NCBI GenBank assembly: GCA_964036665.1
Contig: OZ038532.1
Span: 6,262,001 to 6,326,000 of the forward strand
Direction of reading: 5' to 3'
DNA from: Gordius sp. MW1
Lineage: Eukaryota; Nematomorpha; Gordioida; Gordea; Gordiidae
Length of the DNA stretch: 64,000 nt
How positions within the stretch are numbered: the first letter of the stretch is position 1; every line of letters begins with the position of its first letter. Positions 11,901 to 21,481 of this stretch are shown here, in pieces. The translations under genes were made by a program, and so were the position numbers. The notes beneath the pieces are model-generated. The model was not told the origin of the DNA, searched no databases, and saw only the letters and a list, made by a program, of their open reading frames with translations.

Positions 11901-12385
11901 ATAATTATCTGGTTGATTTAAAGACTCAAAAATGTTTGTGAATACCGATATTGTACTATTAAGCGATTTGTCAATAAATGATGTTTTTGTTAATATTATC
12001 GTTTAAAAAAACAAAATGGCGGTTAACTTCGCGATTAAAAGATTCCGATTTGCGATTAAGAAGTTTTGACTGTAGTTTTTTATTATTTGTATTATTTTTA
12101 GTAATTTTATAGTTTTATTGTCAATATCCCCGTTCCACTTTGTGTTCTTACAATTCATTTATACATAAATTATTATACTATGTGAAATTTTTTATATTTT
12201 CATGAATCGTCTCAACTACATTTCTTTGTTTTATTTATGAATGAATTTTATTCATATACTTCCCTATAAACATGAGGGATCTGAGACATAGCAGGTGATT
12301 TTATAAGAAAAAATATAAAAAGTAGTAGCGGAATTTCAAGTTTGACCAACGTTTATGAGGAATAAATTTTCAATTGCGTTTGACC

Positions 12386-12554
12386 CATGGGCGTATTCAG
12401 GTTTTGGATTGGGGGGGGGCAAAAATGTTTTAAGTTCAATTAGGGGGGGGGGCAACATAATTTTATTTGAGTTTTAAGGGTTTTTGTTTTAAAAAAAATT
12501 TATTTTTCCCATTTAGGGGTAGGGCGCTCCTCCTGCCCCCCCCTGGCTACGCCG
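12386..12554. mobile_element. MITE M1 in hAT copy A
   Basis: It begins CATGGGCGTATTCAGG and ends CTGGCTACGCCGG, with an exact 8-bp duplication GTTTGACC at 12378-12385 and 12555-12562. The 8-bp size and TIR suit hAT MITEs. The same MITE sits at the same point in copy B (about 56892-56990), so it was present before the two hAT copies separated. Confidence 0.75.
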
Positions 12555-13278
12555 GTTTGACCCCTTCCCACTTGTGTGAAATCTAAGCTCGGCACCCCCA
12601 AGGCAAAAGGGCAAGCTACGCCACTGGTTCACTTCACATATCCATTGTTGTGCACACAGCCCTTTCTAAGTGCAATTTTTAGTTCTAAAAATTGTCTAGT
12701 TATCTCCACAATATATGAATTTTTAACTATAATAGACATTTAAATCATTGAGAAAAAATATATTAAATTAAGATGCAATGAACTAGAGACCTGCACGGCC
12801 CGGCCCGGCCCGCGGGCCGAGCTTGGATGGGCCTCTGCTTAAAAATTAACCAACGGGCGGGGCCTAGACGGGCCGTTACATAACTTAACGGGCTCAGGCC
12901 GGGCCTAGTTATCCCTAAGGCCAGTTAAAAGCCCGTTACAAAATAAATTAGATTTAGTATAAAAGAAGGTTTTTTTATAAAGTTCTAATTTAAAATTTTT
13001 TATGTAAATTAAATTAATAAAGAAGGTTAAATTTTATTTCCATCCTAGTTCATTATTCATCAGTATCTCCCTCAACCCGCATTATATATGTTAAAAATGA
13101 TTTATACACGTGGTACTATGGCGGAGCCAATTTAAATTAGATGGGGGCAGTTTAGATAGGGCACAAAATGTTATTTACATCACGAATTTTTGGATTTGGA
13201 GGGGGGCAGCTGCCCATTCTTGCGTCCCCATTTATACCCTCTAGCAATTTGAGTGAATTAATTTAATATTTTTTATAT

Positions 13279-13544
13279 TAATTGCTATGCAATTTATGGG
13301 GTCTCTGTCTCTTTTGGCTGTCCGTCCTGTCCTGTCCCACTTGTAATTTTTCAATAATTGACGTGGAAACTTATATGGGTTTTTAATGGCTGTGAATTTT
13401 ATTTTGCTTAAGCAAATAGATTAGTTAATGACGGCTGATTGGCTTTACTTTTTTCAACTTAGCCCACCTCAAAACTCATTATTGTTTTTGTGCCCGCAGA
13501 ATACCTTTATTAATAAATTTCTTTGGGCAACTTGTCTAGGTTGA
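13279..13544 (+). repeat. REP-A element, copy 1
   Basis: This is a ~266-bp dispersed repeat beginning TAATTGCTATGCAATTTATGGG and ending CTTGTCTAGGTTGA. Full-length relatives are at 43559-43844 (+) and 37942-38207 (-), and a partial one runs off the window end (63862-64000, -). Shared internal blocks include CTTGTAATTTTT, GTGGAAACTTATA and GGGTTTTTA. No coding capacity; class unknown. Confidence 0.75.
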
Positions 13545-14132
13545 TGCTATATATCGGATATTGCAAAATTGGCTATAATTTCCTGCAAATTAGACCATAT
13601 CTGATCCCGGCCAAATGCCAAGTTTTTATACTCATTATCATTAACAAATTTAAAAACAAATTCTATAATTTATTTTTACAAGCTACTTTTGTAAAATATC
13701 ACTGTTTTTTCATTTTTTATCAATAACCTAATTTTTAAAATGATGGAAAAGCAAAAAAGCCAAGTAACTTTATTAAAACATTATAAACTAAAATAAGGGT
13801 TTTGAAAGTTAATTTGGCTTATATGGTTTTGTGGATCCCAAAGTGCCAATTGTATATAATTTTTCCATGTAAGTCGTTTTCTAAAAGATAGAAGAACTCG
13901 ATTGACCAGGAATTGCCTATTTATATTTCGGATATTTTTATCACCATTTTTAAGAAATCATATTGTTTACCTTATTAATAAAAAAATTAAACAAAAAATT
14001 AAAAATAAAATTTTACGGGCCCGGGCCGGTGTAATGTTCAATTCGCGTATCGTTTGATATCGCGGAAGTCAATCAAACACGTCAATTATGTATTTCTGCA
14101 CTATAATTGCAAAAAAGATTATTATAGGCTGG

Positions 14133-14387
14133 CAGGCGCGTAGCCAGGATTTTCTCAAGGGGGGGGGGGGAAATTTCAAAAATTTTAAGAACTTCATCGG
14201 GAGTAGGAGCTAACTTCCGATGAATTGTCAATAAAGCCAATCCATTTAAACTATTCTTAGACATGGTATTTCTAATGTCAGTTTTTAGCCTCCTCAGCGT
14301 TGAGAAGCTATAAAAAAATATTTTTAATCTTTGCCAAGGGGGGGGGGGAATTTCCCGTTTCCCCCCTCCCCCTTATTTACGCCACTG
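14133..14387 (-). mobile_element. hAT MITE M4, with transposase C-terminal remnant
   Basis: It starts CAGGCGCGTAGCCAGG and ends TTTACGCCACTG, flanked by exact 8-bp TAGGCTGG (14125-14132, 14388-14395). The minus strand encodes KNSLNGLALLTIHRKLAPTP, the last part of a hAT transposase, so the MITE is a deletion derivative of an autonomous hAT. T1b (29422-30273), which is a reversed copy of the surrounding sequence, lacks it and has the target once at about 30172-30179. Confidence 0.85.
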
Positions 14388-14435
14388 TAGGCTGGTATAA
14401 ATGTCAATCAAAAACTGTGGTTTGTTATACAAAAA

Positions 14436-14600
14436 ATTTGTTAAGATTTTTTAATAAAGGTTTAACATAATATAAATTAAGTTCATTAAATATTTTTTTA
14501 ATAAAGGTTTAACATAATATAAATATGCTTCATTTAATATTTTTTTAATAAAGGTTTAACATAATATAAATTAAGCTTCATTAAATATTTAATTTTAACC
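14436..14600. repeat. Three tandem copies of a ~55-bp AT-rich unit
   Basis: The unit TTAATAAAGGTTTAACATAA with a following TATAAATTAAGTTCATTAAA-like half occurs three times in a row inside T1a. Confidence 0.75.
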
Positions 14601-15139
14601 ATTATAAACAAATTCAATTTATATGTATTAAGTTTTTAAACTATTATAAAAAGTGGGGAACTTAAATAATTATTTTATATAAAGGATCTTATAATCCCTG
14701 ATGATCTTAGGTGTCATATATTTGGTTTTAATTCTTTTATAAGTGATCCAATCTATATAAATTTAACTTATTAAATTTATTTTGCATCTGATAAAGCTGT
14801 TATAATATAAAATAATGATATAGATATTATTATTTTAATAAATATATATTTTTAGCCATTACATATCATCTTTATTGGAAAAGGCATATTAAAACCATGT
14901 TTTGTCAAATATCATTAGACATTGAAATAAGAATAATATATTTTATTTAAAGTAAATATAAAGTAAAAATAGTATAGTAACAATTAAAAATATTTTATAA
15001 ACAACTATCAAATATATAGGAATAGTCCCATTTTTCATATAATCCATAATCTCAGTAAAACCATATTCTTCCATTCTATTAAATAAATGCTAAATTAATC
15101 AAAGTATAAATTAAGTAGTTAATATTTATAATATTAGGG

Positions 15140-15685
15140 ACTTAAAAGGCATACATCTAAAAAGGTAAATAACAAACTTTTGCATTAGCTTATATATAAT
15201 CTTAGGAACTTACTTATTACAAAATACAAAATACTACAATTTCAACAATTATAAAGGCATACATATAAAAAGGTAAATAACAAACTTTTGCATTAGCTTA
15301 TATTTATAATCTTAGGAACTTACTTATTACAAAATAAAAGGTTTACTACAATTTCAACAATTATAAAAGCATACATCTAAAAAGGTAAATAACAAATTTT
15401 TGCATTAGCTTATATTTACAATCTTAAGAACTTACTATTACAAAATATAAAGCTTAATACAATTTCAACAATTATAGAAGCATACATCTAAAAAGGTAAA
15501 TAACAAATTTATGCATTAGCTTATATTTATAATCTTAGGAACTTACTTATTACAAAATACAAAGTTTACTACAATTTCAACAATTATAGAAGCATACATC
15601 TAAAAAGGTAAATAACAAACTTTTGCATTAGTTTATATTTATAATCTTAGGAACTTACTTATTACAAAATACAAAATTATATTAT
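15140..15685. repeat. Five tandem copies of a ~112-bp unit
   Basis: Units carry GGCATACATCTAAAAAGG, TAACAAACTTTTGCATTAGC, ATCTTAGGAACTTACTTATT and CAATTTCAACAATTATA in order, repeated about five times with small changes. T1b (from 29425) carries only one reversed copy of this unit next to its truncation, so the array may have expanded in T1a. Confidence 0.8.
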
Positions 15686-16240
15686 AAAAAAGTTTGCAAA
15701 TTACGTGATCTCAAATGAATGTCATTACGTAAAATAAAATGTATGTTTTTCCGAAATTTGAACCAATCATGTTACTCAAAAAAATCACGTGATTGACAAA
15801 ACAAGTACTTTTTTCGTGCTTTCAACGAATGTGGAGGCGTGATTGACGATTACGCGATCTTAAACGCTACGTCGTCTCATACGCTACACCGGGCTTTGTT
15901 CAAAATCCTCAAGCCGGGCCTGGGCTTATAATTTAATATTTTGACGGATCCGGGCCGGGCCCGGGCTTTGAAATTTTTATTAAGGGCGGGCCGACTGACC
16001 TCAACAGGTCCGTTGCAGGTCTCTACAATGAACCTCAAAACTAAATTTAAATTAGCATTTTAGATATAAATTTAAATTTATTCTAAAATATTATAAACTG
16101 TTATTAATTAGTTTAAATAGATAACTTTAATAAATTATCTAAAGGTGTGGTGTAAACATTTACTTGGAAATAAAATAAAGTATGAGGTTATTGTTTAGAA
16201 TCTATATAGCACGAAATGCAAAATATATGAATATGACAGG

Positions 16241-16414
16241 CATGGGCGTAGTTAGGTTTTGGATTAGAGGGGGGGGGGTCAAAACGTTTAAAAGTTCAAT
16301 TAGAGGGGGGCAAAACATAAAATTTTTTAATTTTTCAAAGTTTTTGCATTGAAATTTTTTTTCTTCGTAAATTAGGGAGGGGGGGCACCTGCCCCCCCCC
16401 TGGCTACGCCCATG
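16241..16414. mobile_element. MITE M1
   Basis: CATGGGCGTAGTTAGG...GGCTACGCCCATG with 8-bp flanks ATGACAGG (16233-16240) and GTGACAGG (16415-16422). Confidence 0.8.
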
Positions 16415-16422
16415 GTGACAGG

Positions 16423-17306
16423 TCTAAATGTTGCTAAAGAAGTGCATTGATTAAATAAATATAAACATCATTTGCAATTTTATATGCGGATTAAGGCTAT
16501 CTATTTTATATGATCATTAAAATTATTGTTTTAAATACTAAGAATCGATATTTGAATAAAATAAAAGAAACTATCAAAGCCCGTGTAATCGATTTAAAAT
16601 CAGTAATTATTCCAGGACAGTTTAATCATCGTAAGTTCAATATTTGAGAAATTTCCTTGAATTTACATTGTTATTTGTGTGATTACATCAATCTATAGGT
16701 CCAAAGACCTGTGTTAAAAATTAAATTTCAAAACATTTGATTTAGGAGGGTAGGTGGAGAGGGTAATTTAAAAAAATTTGTCCCAATCATTCAGAAGTTT
16801 TAATGATATTCCTTCGGGGCGGGCAGGTATTGGAAAATACGAGGGATTTCTCCCTTCACCAGTTTATAGAAGAAATTTTTATGTATCGAGTCAGTTTACT
16901 TAATTTTGATTAAATCGTTAGGTGACCTTTAATACATTCTTAGGCATCTTTTCATCTTTGTAGTTTTCAATGACATAGCTGACCTCAAGTGACAAAACAA
17001 CTTAAAAAATTAACCATTTTATAACAATTGAACTAAATATAAAAATTAATTACTATTATTAACATACATAACATAAGACCGCCCCGACGTCGTTTTTCCT
17101 TAACGTTTACTCGGGTTACGACGAGTCAAGGTCTAAATTTTAAAGATGTACATGAGGACCTATTGAACTGGAAGTCACAAAAGTACAGGTATCGAGGTGC
17201 TGCAAGTCGGTAGGCAGTACACTCGTATTATATAAAAAAACTAATATTTAAACAAAGATTAACATACCATCTACAGCAAACTGGAGACCTTTAAGAGATA
17301 GTTTAC
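16423..17306. other. No recognisable feature
   Basis: This AT-rich stretch between a MITE and a gypsy element shows no coding exon, RNA gene or repeat that I could recognise on either strand. Confidence 0.5.
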
Positions 17307-17464
17307 TGTGATAAATTGTTTTTTTAATTATAATTTGTTTATTTCCAATTTACATAATCCATTTTACAACAGGAACATAAAAACGTGGTATATCTCCACA
17401 AGTATATACAATTGTAATTAAATATCTTTAACAATAACGCAGTTATGTCAAATCATATCACTCA
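17307..17464 (-). repeat. Gypsy 1 3' LTR
   Basis: It aligns with 21319-21481, sharing long blocks such as CAGGAACATAAAAACGTGG and CAATTGTAATTAAATATC. It is a few bases shorter and differs at scattered positions, so the insertion is not very recent. Confidence 0.85.
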
Positions 17465-17476
17465 TTTCTCCCTTCA

Positions 17477-18734
17477 TTACAAGTCAAACTCTTCGTACAA
17501 CCTGACAGGTGCTTTCCGCATTCTAGTAGAGGTTCTCGTCATCGTTGTTTCGGGCACTGTATTTGAATTACTTTCACTACAGAAATCCTTACTAGATTCC
17601 TTATACGTTATACCTTCTGCCCAAACTCTCGGGCGTAACTGATCAGCGTGTTTCCTTTTTAGCTCTTCCTTTGTACTAACATTGTAAGAATAATCTCCTT
17701 TCCGATCTTGGACTACGCCTTTGTACCATCCAGAACCCTTTTCTTTACGAATCCAAACATTATCCCCTGATTTAAATTCTCTAAATTTTGCCTTCTTGTC
17801 ATGGTAATACTTCTGTTTCCTTAGGTTATCTTTCATTTTTTCTTTAGGATCCGGCCTAATAAAATCTAGCGCCGTCCTTAATCTCCTCCCAAGAAACATT
17901 TCGGCTGGTGCTTTGCCTGTAGTGACTTGGGACGTATTTCTGTAGCCCATAAATACCTGTTGCAAACATATTTCCTTAGCACTTCCTTCCTTCCTTCCTG
18001 ACCAATATCTGGTCTTTAATGTGCGTATCATTCTTTCCGCCAGCCCATTTGTTTTTGGGTGGTAAGGTGTCGATCTTATGTATTTAATATTGTTTAAGTG
18101 ACAAAAGTTTTCCAATTCCGCAGCAACAAATTGTGGCCCGTTGTCCGCAACGATTTGGGCAGGTATGCCAAAACGGCAAAACCAATTTCGTAACTGTCTT
18201 ATCACTTGCGGTGAAGTAGTAGTGTTCATCGTTGCCACTTCCACCCATTTCGTTAGAGCATCAATTAACCAATAACTTGCTTCTATAGGGCCAGCAATAT
18301 CTATATGCACCCTTTCCCAGACTCGATCTGGAATATCCCAAGAATTTAGAGGAACCTCTTTTTCGCGGACGGTTCTCTTGACACCCGTCACATCTTTTTA
18401 CGAAAATATCTATGTCCTGATCCATCCCTGGCCACCAAACATAATACCGCGCAATATTTCTCATACCCATAATTCCTGGATGCCCTTGGTGTAAGATACT
18501 CAGAACTAATTGTCGTAGATTAGCAGGTATGATCAGCCGATTTCCATAACAAAGTAATTCATCTTTGTACGATAACCCGTCGCGACGATAGTAATAAGTT
18601 TTTAGATCCGATGAACTTTTATTTAATTCTATCCGCCAATCTCTCCTAATAGCCAGAATAAGTTCGCGGCATATTGGGTCTGCTTTTATTGACTTTCTTA
18701 ATTTTTTCTGATCCAATGACAAATCATTTAACAT
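17477..18734 (-). pseudogene. Gypsy 1 integrase
   Basis: The N-terminal zinc-binding part shows HQGHPGIMGMRNIARYYVWW and RCDGCQ. The core has HIDIAG, VADNGPQF and NGLAERMIRTLK, giving the D, D and E of the DDE triad. A C-terminal SH3-like part (DNVWIRKEKGSGWYKG, RKHADQLRPR) follows. The core and N-terminal portions are in different frames around 18261-18391, so one frameshift separates them. The ORF ends about 12 bp before the 3' LTR. Confidence 0.85.
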
Positions 18735-18779
18735 TAATACCCCGACATTATTTATGAAATTTGAATCTTTATAAATTTT

Positions 18780-19400
18780 TGGGTCAGGAAGCCTAGATAA
18801 TGCATCTGCGCATTAATTACTTTTGCCAGCTCCATATTTGATTTCGTAATGATATTCATTTAAAAACAAGGCCCAGCGAATCAATGTATTATTCACCACT
18901 TTAGGTAAATCGCGTTGAATTCCAAATAATCTTTCCAACGGTTTGTGATCCGTCATTAATGTAAATTTTCGGCCACGAAGATATTGGTCAAACTTTTCCA
19001 CACCAAACACAATAGCTCTAGCTTCACGGTCAATTGTAGAATAATGCTTTTCGGCTTCGCTTAGGGTGCGTGAAGCATATGCAATAGGCTTTTCGGCTCC
19101 GTCCGAAAATACATGAGCTAGTACTGCTCCTAATCCCGACTCAGAAGCGTCAACTGATAGAATTAGAGGTAAACTTGTTGAATATGGAACAATCGTATCA
19201 GAAGCTTATAGCAAATTTTTTACTTCATTAAAAATATCGTTTTCTCTCTGCGTCCAATGCCATTCTATAAGAGAACCTGTTAAGGAATGTAGTTCCGCGC
19301 ATTTTCGTGTAATCGTGGTATGAACCATTCTTGATAGTTAACTAGTCCCAAAAATGCACGCAATTCTTTTTTATTTATCGGCGTCTTAAAATTTTTTATT
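18780..19400 (-). pseudogene. Gypsy 1 RNase H region
   Basis: LMTDHKPLERLFG and RWALFLNEYHYEIKYGAGKSN match the RNase H domain that removes RNA from the RNA-DNA hybrid. An in-frame stop replaces a residue right after GAGKSN, before CADALSRL. Upstream, ASESGLGAVL-type sequence and EKHYSTI-type sequence are legible but in broken frames. Confidence 0.7.
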
Positions 19401-20030
19401 GCTTCGACCCTTTCATTCGTTGGATGAATTCCAAATGCGTCAATTTTATGTCCCAGATAGATTTCTTAAAGAACTTCACCTTTTCACTTCTTGCTTTTAT
19501 TCCCGCACGTTGAATTCTTTGTAGTACTTCGTTTAATTCTTCATGTTGTTCTTCAGTTGTACCAGTAATAATAATATCATCCAATAAAATGCCTGTTTGA
19601 GGTATGCCTTCTAATAACTTCTCCATGTACTGCTGAAATAAGTTTGGTGCGATAGACAATCCAAATGGAAGTCTTTTATATTTATAATACCCTATATGTG
19701 TAGCTATTGTAAGGTATGGTCTTGATTCTTCCGCCACATTCATTTGCAAATAGGCATCGCGTAGATCTATGATTGTATACCTTTCTCCTCCTGCAATCTT
19801 CATTGTTAAATCATCAAATGTTGGGAATAGATAATTGTTTAGGCTTAGGTACGGATTCAATGTTACACGAAAGTCACCACATATTCTAATTGAACCATTT
19901 GTAATAACATTTACCATTGGTGTTGACCATTGAATTGGGTTTTTTGAAGGATCTACAGGTTCAATAATATCTTCGTCCAACAATCGTTTAATTTCATCTT
20001 CCACTTTTTTCGTATAGGAAAAGGTACTCT
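19396..20030 (-). pseudogene. Gypsy 1 reverse transcriptase
   Basis: Visible are EDIIEPVDPSKNPIQWSTPM, ICGDFRVTLN, YTIIDLRDAYLQM (first Asp), RLPFGLSIAPNLFQQ and ILLDDIIITG, where the usual YxDD reads LLDD; the two aspartates are kept. The frame is lost after FKKSIWD, at the start of the connection region. The 5' neighbour (20030-20150) is in another frame. Confidence 0.85.
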
Positions 20031-20148
20031 CCGTGCAGAGTAAGCTATGGGTTTGGTTTCCTCCTTTAAGAAAATTTTACCTCATAATCATTAATGCAAC
20101 CTGTGCCATCCTTAAAAACAGCTGAATATTTTTCCACCCATGGTTTTT

Positions 20149-20454
20149 CTAAATTAACAGGTTTTGTTTGTATGGTAGTGATTTTGATTTGAGAAGCAGT
20201 TTTAGGTCGAAAGCTTGAATCCAATTTAAAACAAATATTGGTTCTTCTTCAGCAGTTGTAACAACCGCAGGCAATTTTAAAATTTTACTATTACACATTA
20301 CTTGGAGTAACGTTTCACCACAAAGTGGCACAGGATTATTTCCATAAGCTTTTATTATTGGACATGGACGTAATGTGGGTTTTTTCAGAAATTGATACAT
20401 TTTCTTATTTATCACCGATACACATGAACCGGTATACAACATAGTAAATTGCAT
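20149..20454 (-). pseudogene. Gypsy 1 protease, active site changed
   Basis: An aspartic protease fold is suggested by MLYTGSCVSVINKKMYQFL near the start and by VLNWIQAFDLKLL near the end. The catalytic D-T/S-G triplet reads YTG, a D to Y change that removes the nucleophilic aspartate. It lies between gag and RT as expected. Confidence 0.75.
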
Positions 20455-20487
20455 GTTGTTGATATTTACATCTATATATGGTTTTTT

Positions 20488-21318
20488 TTATTGACTGTCA
20501 GACTTCTTGTTCTGCTGTACAGTGTTAAGTTGGTTGACATCATATTTCTGTAAACAAAATTTAGAAAAATGTCCCTTTTTGTTACACTTACAGCAGGTCT
20601 TATTAAATGCAGGGCACATATTCACAGGGTGATTATTTCCACATCTTGTACAATTTCTTATCAATTTGATATTTGTTGGCTGATTTTGATTTTCAAATAC
20701 TTCATTTGATTTGCTTTTACTTGAGCTTTGTAATTTGTTAATATCTATTGATGGAAATATTTCTTTGATTGCTAATTCCATGCATTCAGCCATTTTATAA
20801 ATATCTTCAAATGTGATTACCTCTCCAGCTTGATTTATTGCTTCTGGCCAACGTGTTCTTACCTCAAGCTCCAAGGTAGGATTATTAACTCCATGAAGAA
20901 ATTGATCACTAATTCTCTCGTACAATAATTGAGTAAAATTACAAGCTTGTGATTTCGATTTTAATCGTGTAGTATAGCTTTGAATTGTTTCAATTTTCTA
21001 ATTTCACACATCTGAAAAAGTCAATTCTAGCTTGAAAGATTGTAGCTTTGGTTTTGAAATTTTTTTTTATAACATCTATCAAATCTTTATACTTCTAATA
21101 TCTTTTGGATATAAGAAATTTCTGATTTCTTCTATATTACGTTGACCGAAATAAGCGAAAATCAAGGTCTTTCCCAGAGTATCTAACTTGTCTTTTTTCA
21201 CTTTTTTGGCTTCAAAGATATTCTCAATGGTAAATATATAAGAATTAATGTTATCCTAAATATTGTATGCAGGTAATGTAATATTAACTTCTGGTTCCAC
21301 AGATAACGATCGCGCCAT
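20488..21318 (-). pseudogene. Gypsy 1 gag
   Basis: The C-terminal part (20488-20925) carries two zinc knuckles: CTRCGNNHPVNMC (C-x2-C-x3-H-x4-C) and CCKCNKKGHFSKFC (containing C-x2-C-x4-H-x4-C). The first gag codon, ATG, lies immediately next to the 5' LTR (21316-21318), reading MARSLSVEPEV, so it overlaps the expected primer-binding TGG. An in-frame TAG follows about 20 codons in, and further frameshifts occur near 21000-21110. Confidence 0.75.
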
Positions 21319-21481
21319 TGTGATAAATTATTTTTTAATTAATTTGTTTATTTCCAATTTAGATAATCCATTTTACAACAGGAACATAAAAACGTGGTAT
21401 ATCTCCACTAGGAATACATATATACAATTGTAATTAAATATCGTTAACAATAACGAAGTTATGACTTATCATATCACTACA
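21319..21481 (-). repeat. Gypsy 1 5' LTR
   Basis: Reads TGTAGTGATATGATAAG... to ...TAATTTATCACA on the minus strand. It is the partner of 17307-17464. Confidence 0.85.

Larger units (their letters stand above)
7522..12072. mobile_element. 4.55-kb TIR DNA transposon, non-autonomous, repeat-filled
   Basis: Copy B of the host hAT lacks this block, giving both borders. The ends are inverted repeats: left AGTCAAAACCGTTTAATAGC (from 7524), right its counterpart AGTCAAAACTTCTTAATCGC (reverse strand, from about 12070), both followed by CGCGATTAA-type subterminal motifs. A TA follows the right end, and copy B has TA at the target, so a TA duplication is likely (left side mutated). This suits a mariner/pogo-type element but there is no transposase inside. 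The interior is a hairpin minisatellite, tRNA-like pieces and a 1.35-kb tandem duplication. Confidence 0.6.
541..12626 (+). mobile_element. hAT transposon copy A, interrupted by nested insertions
   Basis: The backbone is recognised by alignment by eye to copy B (54714-57053). Collinear blocks are about 560-598, 3685-4486, 7341-7521, 12073-12385 and 12563-12626. The right end GCTACGCCACTG at 12615-12626 matches the right end of copy B. The left roughly 780 bp of the element is outside or lost at the window start. Between the blocks lie a LINE, an RT element, a large TIR element and a MITE, each absent from copy B except the MITE. The transposase remnant (3685-3897) reads on the plus strand. 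Confidence 0.75.
14030..15888. mobile_element. CCGG-target TIR element T1a (Ginger-like termini)
   Basis: The element starts TGTAATGTTCAATTCGCG and ends ...ACGCTACA; the reverse of the right end (TGTAGCGTATGAGACGACG) aligns imperfectly for about 45 bp with the left. CCGG lies on both sides (14026-14029 and 15889-15892), a 4-bp duplication. TGT...ACA termini with 4-bp duplications are known for the Ginger superfamily, but there is no transposase here, so the family is inference. It contains a MITE (14133-14387), a 3-fold repeat and a 5-fold repeat. Confidence 0.65.
12784..16025. mobile_element. hAT-type element N1 with exact 8-bp duplication
   Basis: The ends are TAGAGACCTGCACGGCCCGG and the inverted ...GTTGCAGGTCTCTA. 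CAATGAAC flanks it exactly on both sides (12776-12783 and 16026-16033). Subterminal regions are rich in GGGCCGGGCC. No transposase reads through. It hosts a REP-A copy (13279-13544) and a CCGG-target element (14030-15888). Without these it is about 1.1 kb. Confidence 0.8.
17307..21481 (-). mobile_element. Gypsy/Ty3 LTR retrotransposon 1, degenerate
   Basis: A 4.2-kb element on the minus strand with ~160-bp LTRs (17307-17464 and 21319-21481) that start TG and end CA. Coding order on the minus strand is gag, protease, RT, RNase H, integrase, the Ty3/gypsy order. A purine tract GAAGGGAGAAA lies directly before the 3' LTR. All domains are recognisable but frames are interrupted several times. I found no matching target duplication outside the LTRs. 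Confidence 0.85.

Noticed and set aside
15140-15685. Possible CRISPR-like array (five regular repeats)
   Set aside because: Repeat and spacer are not separable; whole 112-bp units are repeated in tandem, and the window is eukaryotic.
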